The notes under the pieces are model-generated. The model searched no databases and had not been told where the DNA came from. It saw nothing but the letters and a program-made list of their open reading frames with translations. Position numbers and translations under genes: made by a program. Below, one piece after another: positions 28,071 through 37,443 of a stretch of DNA of 58,034 bases; the first letter of the stretch is position 1; each line of letters begins with the position of its first letter. The DNA comes from Nitrosopumilaceae archaeon (GTDB lineage Archaea > Thermoproteota > Nitrososphaeria > Nitrososphaerales > Nitrosopumilaceae). Location: contig WTHC01000051.1 of assembly GCA_011523285.1 (NCBI GenBank), forward strand, positions 1 to 58,034, read 5' to 3'.

Positions 28071-29624
28071 ATGTCTTCACATTTTGATAAAATAAATGAA
28101 TTGTTGCAAAAAACTAAACAAGCAGATAATGGCGGAGGTGCTAATAGAATTCAATCTCAACACGACAAAGGCAAACTAACAGCAAGGGAAAGACTGGATG
28201 TTTTATTAGACAATGATAGTTTTATTGAACTAGACAAATTAACCACCCATCACTATCATGAATTCAACATGCAACAGAAAAAATTTTTCGGAGACGGTGT
28301 TATTACTGGATATGGTAAAATAGCAGGCAGACAAGTTTGTGTATTTGCATATGATTTTACTGTACTTGGAGGTACTTTGAGCGATATGGGTGCAAAAAAA
28401 ATAACAAAATTGATGGATCATGCTATCAGAATAGGCTGCCCTATTATAGGAATAATTGACTCTGGAGGTGCAAGAATACAAGAAGGTATATTGAGTTTAG
28501 ATGGATTTGCTGATATTTTTTATCATAATGAATTGGCGTCTGGAATTGTACCTCAAATAACTGCGAGTATAGGTCCTTCTGCAGGTGGCGCGGTTTATTC
28601 GCCAGCTATGACTGATTTCGTAGTTATGGTTAATAAAACAGCTAGTATGTTTGTCACTGGACCTGATGTAGTCAAAACAGTACTTGGAGAAAGTGTATCA
28701 TTTGATCAATTGGGCGGTGCTATTACGCATGGTACCAAAAGTGGTGTGGCTCATTTTGTAGCGCAAAACGAATTTGAATGTATGGATTATGTTAAAAACC
28801 TACTTTCATTTATACCTCAAAACAACACAGACGTACCTTTGATTATTACTAACAAAGATGATCCAAATAGAATTGATAACAATTTAATAACTTATATCCC
28901 TGAAAACCCATTACAACCATACGATGTTATTAAAATCATTTCGTCTATTCTAGATAACAATCAATTCTTTGAGGCCCATAAACTATTTGCACAAAACATC
29001 GTTGTAGGGTTTGGGCGACTACATGGCAGATCTATAGGTATTGTAGCAAATCAACCAATGCATTTAGCAGGAGCATTAGATATAGATTCATCCAATAAAG
29101 CTGCACGTTTTATTAGATTCTGTGATTGTTATAATATACCAATTATTACTATAGTGGATACACCTGGATACATGCCTGGAACTGACCAGGAACATAATGG
29201 AATAATAAGACATGGAAGCAAATTACTTTACGCTTATTGTGAAGCTACTATTCCAAAAATAACATTAGTTATAGGAAAAGCATATGGTGGAGCTTATATT
29301 GCAATGGGAAGTAAAAACCTTCGAACAGACATAAATTATGCATGGCCTACAGCTAAAATAGCCGTATTGGGATCTGAAGCAGCAGTAAAAATAATGAATA
29401 GAAAAGATCTAGCCAATGCTGAAAATCCTGACGAACTGAAAAAGCAACTCACAGATGATTTCACCAAAAAATTCTCGAATCCATATGTTGCAGCTTCGCA
29501 TGGTAAAATAGATTCTGTTATTAATCCTGCTGAAACACGACCTATGTTGATTAAAGCTTTAGAACTACTTTCAAGTAAAAGAGATAAACAATTACCACGT
29601 AAACATGGTAACATTAACTTATGA
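28071..29624 (+). CDS. pccB: Acyl-CoA (acetyl/propionyl-CoA) carboxylase carboxyltransferase subunit
   Basis: GKLTARERLDVLLDNDSF, IIGIIDSGGARIQEG, GPSAGGAVYSPAMTDF, ARFIRFCDCYNIPIITIVDTPGYMPGTDQEHNGIIRHGSKLLYAY. Confidence 0.95.
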   Translation: MSSHFDKINELLQKTKQADNGGGANRIQSQHDKGKLTARERLDVLLDNDSFIELDKLTTHHYHEFNMQQKKFFGDGVITGYGKIAGRQVCVFAYDFTVLGGTLSDMGAKKITKLMDHAIRIGCPIIGIIDSGGARIQEGILSLDGFADIFYHNELASGIVPQITASIGPSAGGAVYSPAMTDFVVMVNKTASMFVTGPDVVKTVLGESVSFDQLGGAITHGTKSGVAHFVAQNEFECMDYVKNLLSFIPQNNTDVPLIITNKDDPNRIDNNLITYIPENPLQPYDVIKIISSILDNNQFFEAHKLFAQNIVVGFGRLHGRSIGIVANQPMHLAGALDIDSSNKAARFIRFCDCYNIPIITIVDTPGYMPGTDQEHNGIIRHGSKLLYAYCEATIPKITLVIGKAYGGAYIAMGSKNLRTDINYAWPTAKIAVLGSEAAVKIMNRKDLANAENPDELKKQLTDDFTKKFSNPYVAASHGKIDSVINPAETRPMLIKALELLSSKRDKQLPRKHGNINL

Positions 29625-29633
29625 GGAGATAAA

Positions 29634-31127
29634 ATGATCAAAAAAATTCTGATAGCAAATAGGGGCGAAATAGCTCTTAGAATAATTAGAACATGTAATG
29701 TTTTAAATATAAAACCAGTGAGCATATATTCAGATGAAGATGTTAATTCTTTACACGTCAAAAAATCTCACGAATCATATTATGTTGGTAGCGCATCTCC
29801 TGCACAAAGCTATTTGAACCAAAACAAAATTATCGAAATAGCATTATCATCTGGTGCAGACGCAATACATCCAGGTTATGGCTTTCTGTCTGAAAACTCT
29901 GACTTCGCAGAACTTTGTGAAAAAAACAATCTTATATTTATAGGTCCAACCTCTAACTCTCTACAATTATGTGGAGATAAAATGCAATGTAAAAAAATAA
30001 TGAGAGATGCGCACGTTCCTACTGTTCCTGGAAGCTTTGATCTAGTAAAAAATGTTGAAACTGCATTAGATAATGCTAATAGCATTGGATATCCAGTTTT
30101 ACTTAAGTCTGTTTTCGGAGGAGGTGGACGTGGTATTCGTTTAGTGAACAATGATGACGAACTTAGAAATGCATTTGATCTAGCTACCAAAGAATCAATC
30201 ACGGCGTTTGGCAAATCTGCATTACTAGTCGAAAAATTCTTGCCTAAAATAAGACATATAGAATTTCAACTAGCACGTGATAAACAAGGTAATACCGTAC
30301 ATATATTTGAACGTGAATGCTCTATACAACGACGACATCAAAAATTAATTGAATTATCCCCGTCGCCAGTAGTATCTCAAAAAGTTCGCGATGAAGTAGG
30401 ACAATTAGCAATAAATGCAGTTGAAGCAGTCGAATATAGTAATCTTGGAACTGCTGAATTTCTTAGACTTGATGACGGAACATTCTATTTTATAGAAATA
30501 AACGCGCGTTTGCAAGTAGAACATCCTGTGACTGAGCTAGTATCTGGACTAGATCTGGTTAAATTACAAATAGATATAGCTAATGGCGAAACTATACCAT
30601 TTAAACAAAGTGATCTGAAACTTAATGGATGTGCAATAGAATGTAGAATAAATGCCGAAAATACATTTTTAGATTTTGCTCCATCTACAGGATTAGTTAA
30701 TGATGTTGTTTTACCATCTGGACCTGGAATAAGAACAGATACTTATCTATACACGCAATGCACAGTATCTCCATTCTATGATTCTTTAATCGCTAAATTA
30801 AATTCATGGGGCTCTGATTTTGATCAGGCTAGAAAGAGAATGGTTAACGCATTAATTGATTTTCATATACGTGGAATAGACACATCAATATCTCTATATA
30901 AAACAATTCTTACTAGCGACGAATTTATTAATGGTGACCTCTCTACAGACTTTCTTGATAGATTTGACATTTTAAACAGACTTGAAGATAATATAAAAAA
31001 TGAAATTGCTAGCAAACAGGATATAGCATTAGCAGCAGCCTCATTACATTCTATGCTTTATAATTCAAAAATATCAAAATACCATAAGCAAAATACAAAT
31101 TGGGATCATCAGATGTATGGCTTATGA
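29634..31127 (+). CDS. accC: Biotin carboxylase subunit of acyl-CoA carboxylase
   Basis: ILIANRGEIALRIIRTC, HPGYGFLSENSDFAELC, FIEINARLQVEHPVTELV. Confidence 0.96.
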   Translation: MIKKILIANRGEIALRIIRTCNVLNIKPVSIYSDEDVNSLHVKKSHESYYVGSASPAQSYLNQNKIIEIALSSGADAIHPGYGFLSENSDFAELCEKNNLIFIGPTSNSLQLCGDKMQCKKIMRDAHVPTVPGSFDLVKNVETALDNANSIGYPVLLKSVFGGGGRGIRLVNNDDELRNAFDLATKESITAFGKSALLVEKFLPKIRHIEFQLARDKQGNTVHIFERECSIQRRHQKLIELSPSPVVSQKVRDEVGQLAINAVEAVEYSNLGTAEFLRLDDGTFYFIEINARLQVEHPVTELVSGLDLVKLQIDIANGETIPFKQSDLKLNGCAIECRINAENTFLDFAPSTGLVNDVVLPSGPGIRTDTYLYTQCTVSPFYDSLIAKLNSWGSDFDQARKRMVNALIDFHIRGIDTSISLYKTILTSDEFINGDLSTDFLDRFDILNRLEDNIKNEIASKQDIALAAASLHSMLYNSKISKYHKQNTNWDHQMYGL

Positions 31128-31639
31128 CTGAATACAAAATAGAAAATATTAATAATACCATCTCTAATGCTGATATAATTAAACAATTATCAGATCATGA
31201 ATTCGTTATCAATATTAATAATACTGAAAAAAATATCAATGTAATTAGTGTATTTGCTGATTCCATTGAGTTCATGTTGTCTAATACTTATCATATAGCA
31301 AAATATGTAGAACGATCAAGCTCTAAGATCAAATTGATAGTTGACGGAATACCAATTACATTAACAACTCATCACAAACTTAACGATGTGGTTTATAAAA
31401 ATTCTGGGGGATCTGTGGCTGATGCACAAACAAATCTAATTAGCCAAATACCTGGCAAAGTTATTTCTGTCAAAGTTGATGAAAATACAGAAGTAAAAAA
31501 AGGAGATATTATATGCGTATTAGAATCAATGAAAATGCAAGTTTCTGTTAAATCTCATAAAGATGGGGTCGTCAAGAAGATTAATGTCAAAACTGGATCT
31601 GCTGTAGCTAAGAATGACACAATTGCAGAAATTGAATAA
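31124..31639 (+). CDS. accB: Biotin carboxyl carrier protein subunit
   Basis: IPGKVISVKVDENTEVKKGDIICVLESMKMQVSV; ATG at 31124 likelier than ORF start 31100. Confidence 0.93.
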   Translation: MTEYKIENINNTISNADIIKQLSDHEFVININNTEKNINVISVFADSIEFMLSNTYHIAKYVERSSSKIKLIVDGIPITLTTHHKLNDVVYKNSGGSVADAQTNLISQIPGKVISVKVDENTEVKKGDIICVLESMKMQVSVKSHKDGVVKKINVKTGSAVAKNDTIAEIE

Positions 31640-31646
31640 CTAATTA

Positions 31647-32117
31647 TTATTGATTCTCCAAAAATTTCTTTATTTCATTATAGTTTGGTTCTACTAAAGG
31701 ATCATCCGAAATCCATATGTATGTAATTATTCTTTTCTCATTTATTATAAATATTGATCTTTTAGCTGCGTTATAATTTTTGATATGCAAAAGGTCACGC
31801 ATCAAAACTCCATATTCAATTATTGTTTTACTATTGTAGTCTCCTAAAATAGGAAATTCTATGTTGTATTTATCAGCAAAAGCTTTATTGGCAAAAGGGC
31901 CGTCGTTACTTATACCAAGTGTTTGGACATTTAAGTTTGATATATAATTTAATGATTTTTGAAATTCACATATTTCATTTTTACATACTGGTGAATGTGC
32001 TGCTACAAAAAAAACTAGCATAATTTTTTTACCTGCGAATTCATCTATTGTTCTTATCTTCAATTCGGTATCTACTAATTCAAAATAAGGAGCTTTATCG
32101 CCAATTTTTAATCCCAT
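31647..32117 (-). CDS. Peroxiredoxin (AhpC/TSA, Bcp-like)
   Basis: GDKAPYFELVDTE, VFFVAAHSPVCKNEICEFQ, LGISNDGPFANKAFADKYNIEFPILGD. Confidence 0.88.
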   Translation of the reverse strand: MGLKIGDKAPYFELVDTELKIRTIDEFAGKKIMLVFFVAAHSPVCKNEICEFQKSLNYISNLNVQTLGISNDGPFANKAFADKYNIEFPILGDYNSKTIIEYGVLMRDLLHIKNYNAAKRSIFIINEKRIITYIWISDDPLVEPNYNEIKKFLENQ

Positions 32118-32200
32118 GAATCAAATTATACTCGCATGTATATATCAATTATTCATAAGCAATAATTTTCAGTAAATAGATTTTTATATAATCTCTTAGG

Positions 32201-32587
32201 TTGTTAGCTGCTTTGGTAGGGGAAATAGTAAGTAATTATAGTAATGTTCTGATGATGTTTGGATTTGCTATAACTGCTACGGCACCAGCTTTATTATTAT
32301 CCAAAATGATATCTCCTAAAAAACGTAATAATCCTGTTAAATTTTTGCCTATGGAATGTGGCCAAGTGCCAAAAGGAGAAGGAAGAACTCATTTTATGAT
32401 GCAATACTATGCTTATGTTCTAATGTTTGTAGTGTTTGATGTTATGGCAATATTCTTATATTCGTGGGGTAGTACAATATTGAATCTAGAAAGAACTGCT
32501 ACGTTGCCAATAATTATATTTTTAGGAATTATGTTTGCTGCTATGGCTTTTGCCTTATATCAATCTAAAAGGCGTAATATATGGTAA
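32201..32587 (+). CDS. nuoA: NADH-quinone oxidoreductase-like subunit A (TTG start)
   Basis: MECGQVPKGEGRTHFMMQYYAYVLMFVVFDVMAIFLYSW. Confidence 0.93.
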   Translation: MLAALVGEIVSNYSNVLMMFGFAITATAPALLLSKMISPKKRNNPVKFLPMECGQVPKGEGRTHFMMQYYAYVLMFVVFDVMAIFLYSWGSTILNLERTATLPIIIFLGIMFAAMAFALYQSKRRNIW

Positions 32588-32627
32588 TTTTTTATAGTAC
32601 ATCATTGTACATTAGGGTGAGTTTGAT

Positions 32628-33143
32628 TTGCTAAAAGATCTATTGATACCACAAAATGCTAATGCATTTGTTTCTAAATTAGGCGATATTTTAGTCAAAG
32701 CTGTAGATCAACCATTGGGATACGCCATTAATTGGGGTCGTATATGGTCATTATGGCCAGTACATATAGAAACAGCATGTTGTAGTGTAGAATTTGGAGC
32801 AGCTTCTGGACCGCGTTATGACGTTGAAAGATTTGGAATAATAGAAGCTTTTGGATCTTTGAGACAATGTGATTTGGTTGTAGTACAAGGTACAATAACA
32901 CGTAAAATGGCACCACGACTTCGATTGGTATATGATCAAATGCCAGATCCGAAATATGTGATAGCTATGGGAGCATGTGCAATAACTGGCGGATTGTATT
33001 TTGATTCATATAATGTTTTACCTGGTATAGATGGAGTTTTACCTGTAGATGTATATGTTCCTGGATGTCCTCCTAGACCTGAAACATTAATACAAGGATG
33101 TATGTTGCTTCAAGAAAAAATAAAACGTATGAACATTAGGTAA
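32628..33143 (+). CDS. nuoB: NADH-quinone oxidoreductase-like subunit B (TTG start)
   Basis: ETACCSVEFG, RFGIIEAFGSLRQCDLVVVQGT, MGACAITGG, VYVPGCPPRPETLI. Confidence 0.96.
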   Translation: MLKDLLIPQNANAFVSKLGDILVKAVDQPLGYAINWGRIWSLWPVHIETACCSVEFGAASGPRYDVERFGIIEAFGSLRQCDLVVVQGTITRKMAPRLRLVYDQMPDPKYVIAMGACAITGGLYFDSYNVLPGIDGVLPVDVYVPGCPPRPETLIQGCMLLQEKIKRMNIR

Positions 33144-33148
33144 ATAAA

Positions 33149-33721
33149 ATGAACGCCAATATTCCAAATAAAGTAAAAACAGATATTGATGGAGATAAAG
33201 ACAACGAAATCGAAAAACATGATGTAGATCTTCCTGAGCTTGAAAAGGATATTGCTAATAAATTAACAGATAAGTTTGATACAAAAATAAAAGTAATTTT
33301 CATAAAAAAAAATAGAATTAAAGTAGACACTAACAAAAATAATATTTTAGAAATAGCGAAGTTCATTAACCAGAATCTGAAATTTGATCATGTTGAATCA
33401 GTTTCTGGTGTTGATTATCCTGACCAAAATGAAATCGAAGTAGTTTATCATCTTGGGTCTTATGATCCAAGTATTTCTAACCAAATTTTAGCTTTGTCTA
33501 CCAGAACAATCAGAGAAACTACTCCACATCCTGGTTTTGATCGTACTAGATTACCCAGTCTTAGAGATATATTTTATAGTGTCGAATTTCATGAAAGAGA
33601 ATGTTTTGAAATGTTGGGAGTTTATTTTGAGAATCATCCTGATAATCGAAGATTATTATTACCAGAAGATTGGGCAGATCTGCCTCCTCTCAGAAAGGAT
33701 TTCAAAATAAAAGGTAGATAA
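33149..33721 (+). CDS. nuoC: NADH-quinone oxidoreductase-like subunit C
   Basis: LPSLRDIFYSVEFHERECFEMLGVYFENHPDNRRLLLPEDW. Confidence 0.94.
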   Translation: MNANIPNKVKTDIDGDKDNEIEKHDVDLPELEKDIANKLTDKFDTKIKVIFIKKNRIKVDTNKNNILEIAKFINQNLKFDHVESVSGVDYPDQNEIEVVYHLGSYDPSISNQILALSTRTIRETTPHPGFDRTRLPSLRDIFYSVEFHERECFEMLGVYFENHPDNRRLLLPEDWADLPPLRKDFKIKGR

Positions 33722-33722
33722 A

Positions 33723-34856
33723 TTGGTTTTAAAATTACCTCCAGGCATTAAATTGGAAAAAGAAGATGATAAAATAATGACTCTTAATGTCGGTCCTCAA
33801 CATCCTGGTTCTGGACATATGCGTATTATAGTAAAAATAGATGGAGATTATATCGTCTCATGCGATCCAGATCCTGGTTATGTTCATCGAGGTGAGGAAA
33901 AAATGGCTGAATATAGAAACTACATAACTAATATACCGCACCTAGAAAGGCCTGTAATACATGACTCATGTAACATATTATATCCATATTGTTTAGGTGT
34001 GGAAGAAATACTTGGTATTGAGGTTCCAGAACGAGCAAAATATGTACGTGTTATAGCATCAGAGTTAAACAGATGTGTTTATACATTGTATTGGCTTGCT
34101 ATTTATGGTATCTTCCTAGGCCACTCTACTATGTTTATGTGGCCTGCTGGAGATCGTGAATTATTAATAGATCTATTAGAAAAATTGAGTGGAGCTAGAG
34201 TCACACATGCGTATTTTGTTCCTGGAGGAGTAAGGAATGATATGCCAGCTAATTTTGAAGATGTATGTTTAAGACAAATCAATTATTTCGAAAAACGAAT
34301 CAAACAATACGATTCTATTTTTTATAGTAACCCTATTCTAAAATCCAGAACCATTAATACTGGAGTACTTGGAAAAAAAGATGCCATTAGACTTGGGTCT
34401 ACAGGTTCTGTTTTGCGTGCAAGTGGGGTTGATTTTGATATACGTAAAAAAGAACCATATGATGTATATGACAATCTTGACTTTCAAACTAACGTACTGA
34501 AAAGTGGTGATTCATATGCTAGATCTAAATTACCTTGGTTGGATATGCTAGAAAGCTGTAGGATTATTAGAAATGCACTAGAAAAAATTCCAAAATCTGG
34601 TTCAGTACGAGTTAAATTAAAACCAAATCCAAAAGCTGGTAATGTTGAAACGTACAAAAGAGTAGAATCTGGCAGAGGATCTCTTGGCATGCATATCATT
34701 TCTAATGGTAAACCAGAACCATATAGAGTAAAGATTAGCGTAGGTTCATTTAGAAATCTTATATGTCTCCCATATTTATTAAAAGGTGAAAAACTTGGAA
34801 ACATGCCTTCGGTTTATTGGAGCCTAAATTATTGGCCGGTGGAAGCTGATAGATAA
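33723..34856 (+). CDS. nuoD: NADH-quinone oxidoreductase-like subunit D (TTG start)
   Basis: NVGPQHPGSGHMR, DPDPGYVHRGEEKMAEYRNY; C-terminal PEPYRVKISVGSFRNL. Confidence 0.95.
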   Translation: MVLKLPPGIKLEKEDDKIMTLNVGPQHPGSGHMRIIVKIDGDYIVSCDPDPGYVHRGEEKMAEYRNYITNIPHLERPVIHDSCNILYPYCLGVEEILGIEVPERAKYVRVIASELNRCVYTLYWLAIYGIFLGHSTMFMWPAGDRELLIDLLEKLSGARVTHAYFVPGGVRNDMPANFEDVCLRQINYFEKRIKQYDSIFYSNPILKSRTINTGVLGKKDAIRLGSTGSVLRASGVDFDIRKKEPYDVYDNLDFQTNVLKSGDSYARSKLPWLDMLESCRIIRNALEKIPKSGSVRVKLKPNPKAGNVETYKRVESGRGSLGMHIISNGKPEPYRVKISVGSFRNLICLPYLLKGEKLGNMPSVYWSLNYWPVEADR

Positions 34857-36155
34857 ATGTCAATAATAGCCCCTAAATTCAGATTAGGATATTTCATCAA
34901 ATCTTTGCTAGATAATGTTTTTTGGATAATCATCCTGCTTACTCTTGTTGGAATACCAACAATTCAAGTGGCGTTATTTTTTATTGATTTACCAGTCATA
35001 GACGGTGATCTATTAACTCCATTTCTTGCTTTGACATGGCTAGCAGATCCTTCACGTACTCTACCTATAGTTAAAACTTTAATGCAGACTGATTTTTTTA
35101 AAATCGCTGTATTTCCTGGGTTTGGCTTTGCTGCTTTGTTAGCTGCAGGCACAATATTTGTAGAAAGAAAGCTATTGGCAAAACTTCAATTGCGCGTGGG
35201 GCCTTTTTATTGTGGTAAAATAGAAGGACTTTTACAACTTATGGGTGATGGACTTAAACTAATATCTAAAGAAATAATAATACCTGCTAAAGCTGATAAA
35301 CCAATATTCTGGATTGCACCATTATTGTTCGTAGGAACTGCAGCTGCGTTTATTTCTTTAATACCAGTATCTCCAGGATGGGTAATTGCAGACTTGGATG
35401 TAGGATTACTTGCATTCTTTGTAATAATAGGATTTTTTCCAATTATAACAGTTCTATCATCTTGGTCTGCTAACAGTAAATTTCCATTTATCGGTGGTAT
35501 TAGAGCACTACATCAAATGGTTTCATTTGAAATTCCATTAATACTTTCATTACTAGGAATAGTGATATTGACAGGTTCATTAAATTTATCAGAGATTGTA
35601 GAAAGCCAATATAATTATCCGTGGATAATATTTATGCCAATAGGAGCTATTGTTTTCTTTATAGCTATGTTGGCAGAACTTGAAAGAATCCCATTTGATT
35701 TACCAGAAGCAGAAAGTGAAATAGTTGCTGGATGGTTAACTGAATTCTCTGGCATGATGTATGGTCTTGTACAATTAGGTTCATATCTGAAGTTATACGC
35801 TTTCGCCGCACTATTTGTTGTATTGTTTTTAGGTGGTTGGAATGGTCCAATGGTGATACCTCCATTTCCACAAGAAATAATTACTGACGGCATAGAACTA
35901 GGACCTATTTCAGTTACAGTTCCTGGTTTACCATTATTTACACCAGAAATGTTGAATGGCACATTTTGGTTCACGATAAAAACAGTTGGAGTTATATTTT
36001 TTATTTTGATGCCGAGAGGAGTATTTCCTAGGATAAGAATAGATCTCTTATTGCATATTGGGTGGTATAAACTCATAGGATTGGCATTTGTTAACATCTT
36101 TATATCTCTAAGCTTGTTATATGCTGGAGTATTAGGTCCTGGCGGAATGATATAA
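34857..36155 (+). CDS. nuoH: NADH-quinone oxidoreductase-like subunit H
   Basis: VERKLLAKLQLRVGPFYCGKIEGLLQLMGDGLKLISKE, ERIPFDLPEAESEIVAGWLTEFSGM. Confidence 0.95.
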   Translation: MSIIAPKFRLGYFIKSLLDNVFWIIILLTLVGIPTIQVALFFIDLPVIDGDLLTPFLALTWLADPSRTLPIVKTLMQTDFFKIAVFPGFGFAALLAAGTIFVERKLLAKLQLRVGPFYCGKIEGLLQLMGDGLKLISKEIIIPAKADKPIFWIAPLLFVGTAAAFISLIPVSPGWVIADLDVGLLAFFVIIGFFPIITVLSSWSANSKFPFIGGIRALHQMVSFEIPLILSLLGIVILTGSLNLSEIVESQYNYPWIIFMPIGAIVFFIAMLAELERIPFDLPEAESEIVAGWLTEFSGMMYGLVQLGSYLKLYAFAALFVVLFLGGWNGPMVIPPFPQEIITDGIELGPISVTVPGLPLFTPEMLNGTFWFTIKTVGVIFFILMPRGVFPRIRIDLLLHIGWYKLIGLAFVNIFISLSLLYAGVLGPGGMI

Positions 36156-36652
36156 TGGGTACTGCAAGCGGAATAATTAAAGCATTGAATTCTGGAATTA
36201 AGCATATAGCAATTAAAAGATTTACTTTAAGATATCCAGAACAAAAATTGAAATTTGTTGGTGACGGATATCAATTTGATCCTGTTTCTGGTGTGGGAGT
36301 AGCTGGGCTCAAAGGCAGACATATGCTTTTTCATGATAAATGTACTGGATGTCAATTGTGTTCTATAGCATGTGAAGGTATTGCAGAAGCTATTTCTATG
36401 GTTAAGGTTGATGAAAAATGGAAACAAAATAAAAAATCAATAATGCCGCAGATTGATTATGGTAAATGTGTGTTTTGTGGTTTGTGTGTAGATGCATGCC
36501 CATTTTATGCTTTGTACATGACCAATGATTATGAACTATCTTCTTTCAGCAAAGAAGGATTAATTTATACCCCTGCTCAATTACAAGTTAAACCAAACAT
36601 TAAACAGGACGCAGAAATAAAAATAAGTGATAGAGGTGCAACGCATGGCTGA
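36155..36652 (+). CDS. nuoI: NADH-quinone oxidoreductase-like subunit I
   Basis: CTGCQLCSIACEG and CVFCGLCVDACPFYAL. Confidence 0.94.
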   Translation: MGTASGIIKALNSGIKHIAIKRFTLRYPEQKLKFVGDGYQFDPVSGVGVAGLKGRHMLFHDKCTGCQLCSIACEGIAEAISMVKVDEKWKQNKKSIMPQIDYGKCVFCGLCVDACPFYALYMTNDYELSSFSKEGLIYTPAQLQVKPNIKQDAEIKISDRGATHG

Positions 36653-37157
36653 CATTACTTTTTTGATAATTGCTATATTTACTGTAGGCTGCGCTATCGC
36701 ATCTTTAGAATTACGTTCATTAATTTATGGCTCTATATCATTAATGGGTTCTCTTCTTGGTATTGCTTTTTTTTTCTTATTACTAGATTCTCCTTTCGTA
36801 GCAATGTTTCAAATTGCTGTGTATGTAGGATCTATAGCGGTACTTATTTTATTCACTGTGATGCTAGTTAAAAGAGAATTGATCTTTAATAAAATTGAGG
36901 ATCCAAAAAGGAAATATGTTGGAATAGTACTAATGCTAGTTTTGATCACAGGACTAGGATCTGTTATAATTGATTCTGGGCTTAAATTTCTAAATACGAA
37001 TACTGCCCCAATTGATTTTAGTGAAATTGGAGAAGACTTTGTAACTTACTATTGGCCTGCATTAATAATTATGGCGTTGATATTATCTAGCTCAATTACG
37101 GGCGCACTTGTTTTGGCAAGAAGAGAGGATATTGAAAATGAACAACACACTAATTGA
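36645..37157 (+). CDS. nuoJ: NADH-quinone oxidoreductase-like subunit J
   Basis: Hydrophobic; FQIAVYVGSIAVLILFTVMLVKRE; ATG at 36645 (MADITF) preferred over ORF start 36627. Confidence 0.92.
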   Translation: MADITFLIIAIFTVGCAIASLELRSLIYGSISLMGSLLGIAFFFLLLDSPFVAMFQIAVYVGSIAVLILFTVMLVKRELIFNKIEDPKRKYVGIVLMLVLITGLGSVIIDSGLKFLNTNTAPIDFSEIGEDFVTYYWPALIIMALILSSSITGALVLARREDIENEQHTN

Positions 37158-37443
37158 TTTTGTCATAGTGTCAATCACATTACTTAGTATTGGAATTTAT
37201 GGGCTTGCAGTGAAACGAAATGCTATTAGAATGCTTTTCGCAATAGAAATCATCATCAACGCTGCTAACTTAAATTTAATTTCTTTTGCTAGATTTTTAC
37301 CTCACAGTAGTGGACAAACATTAGCACTATTCTCTATCGCCATAGCCGCGGCTGAGGTCGCAGTTGGATTAGCGTTAATCATAGTAGCATATAGAATGTA
37401 CAAAAATGTGGACATTGCTGAATTTAGGAGCTTGAAAGGTTAA
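37138..37443 (+). CDS. nuoK: NADH-quinone oxidoreductase-like subunit K
   Basis: GIYGLAVKRNAIRMLFAIEIIINAANLNLISFAR; AAEVAVGLALIIVAYR; ATG at 37138 preferred. Confidence 0.93.
   Translation: MNNTLIDFVIVSITLLSIGIYGLAVKRNAIRMLFAIEIIINAANLNLISFARFLPHSSGQTLALFSIAIAAAEVAVGLALIIVAYRMYKNVDIAEFRSLKG

Noticed and set aside
35615-36205. Minus-strand ORF of 196 aa
   Set aside because: Antisense shadow of nuoH/nuoI; repetitive Asn/Ile-rich composition and no domain.
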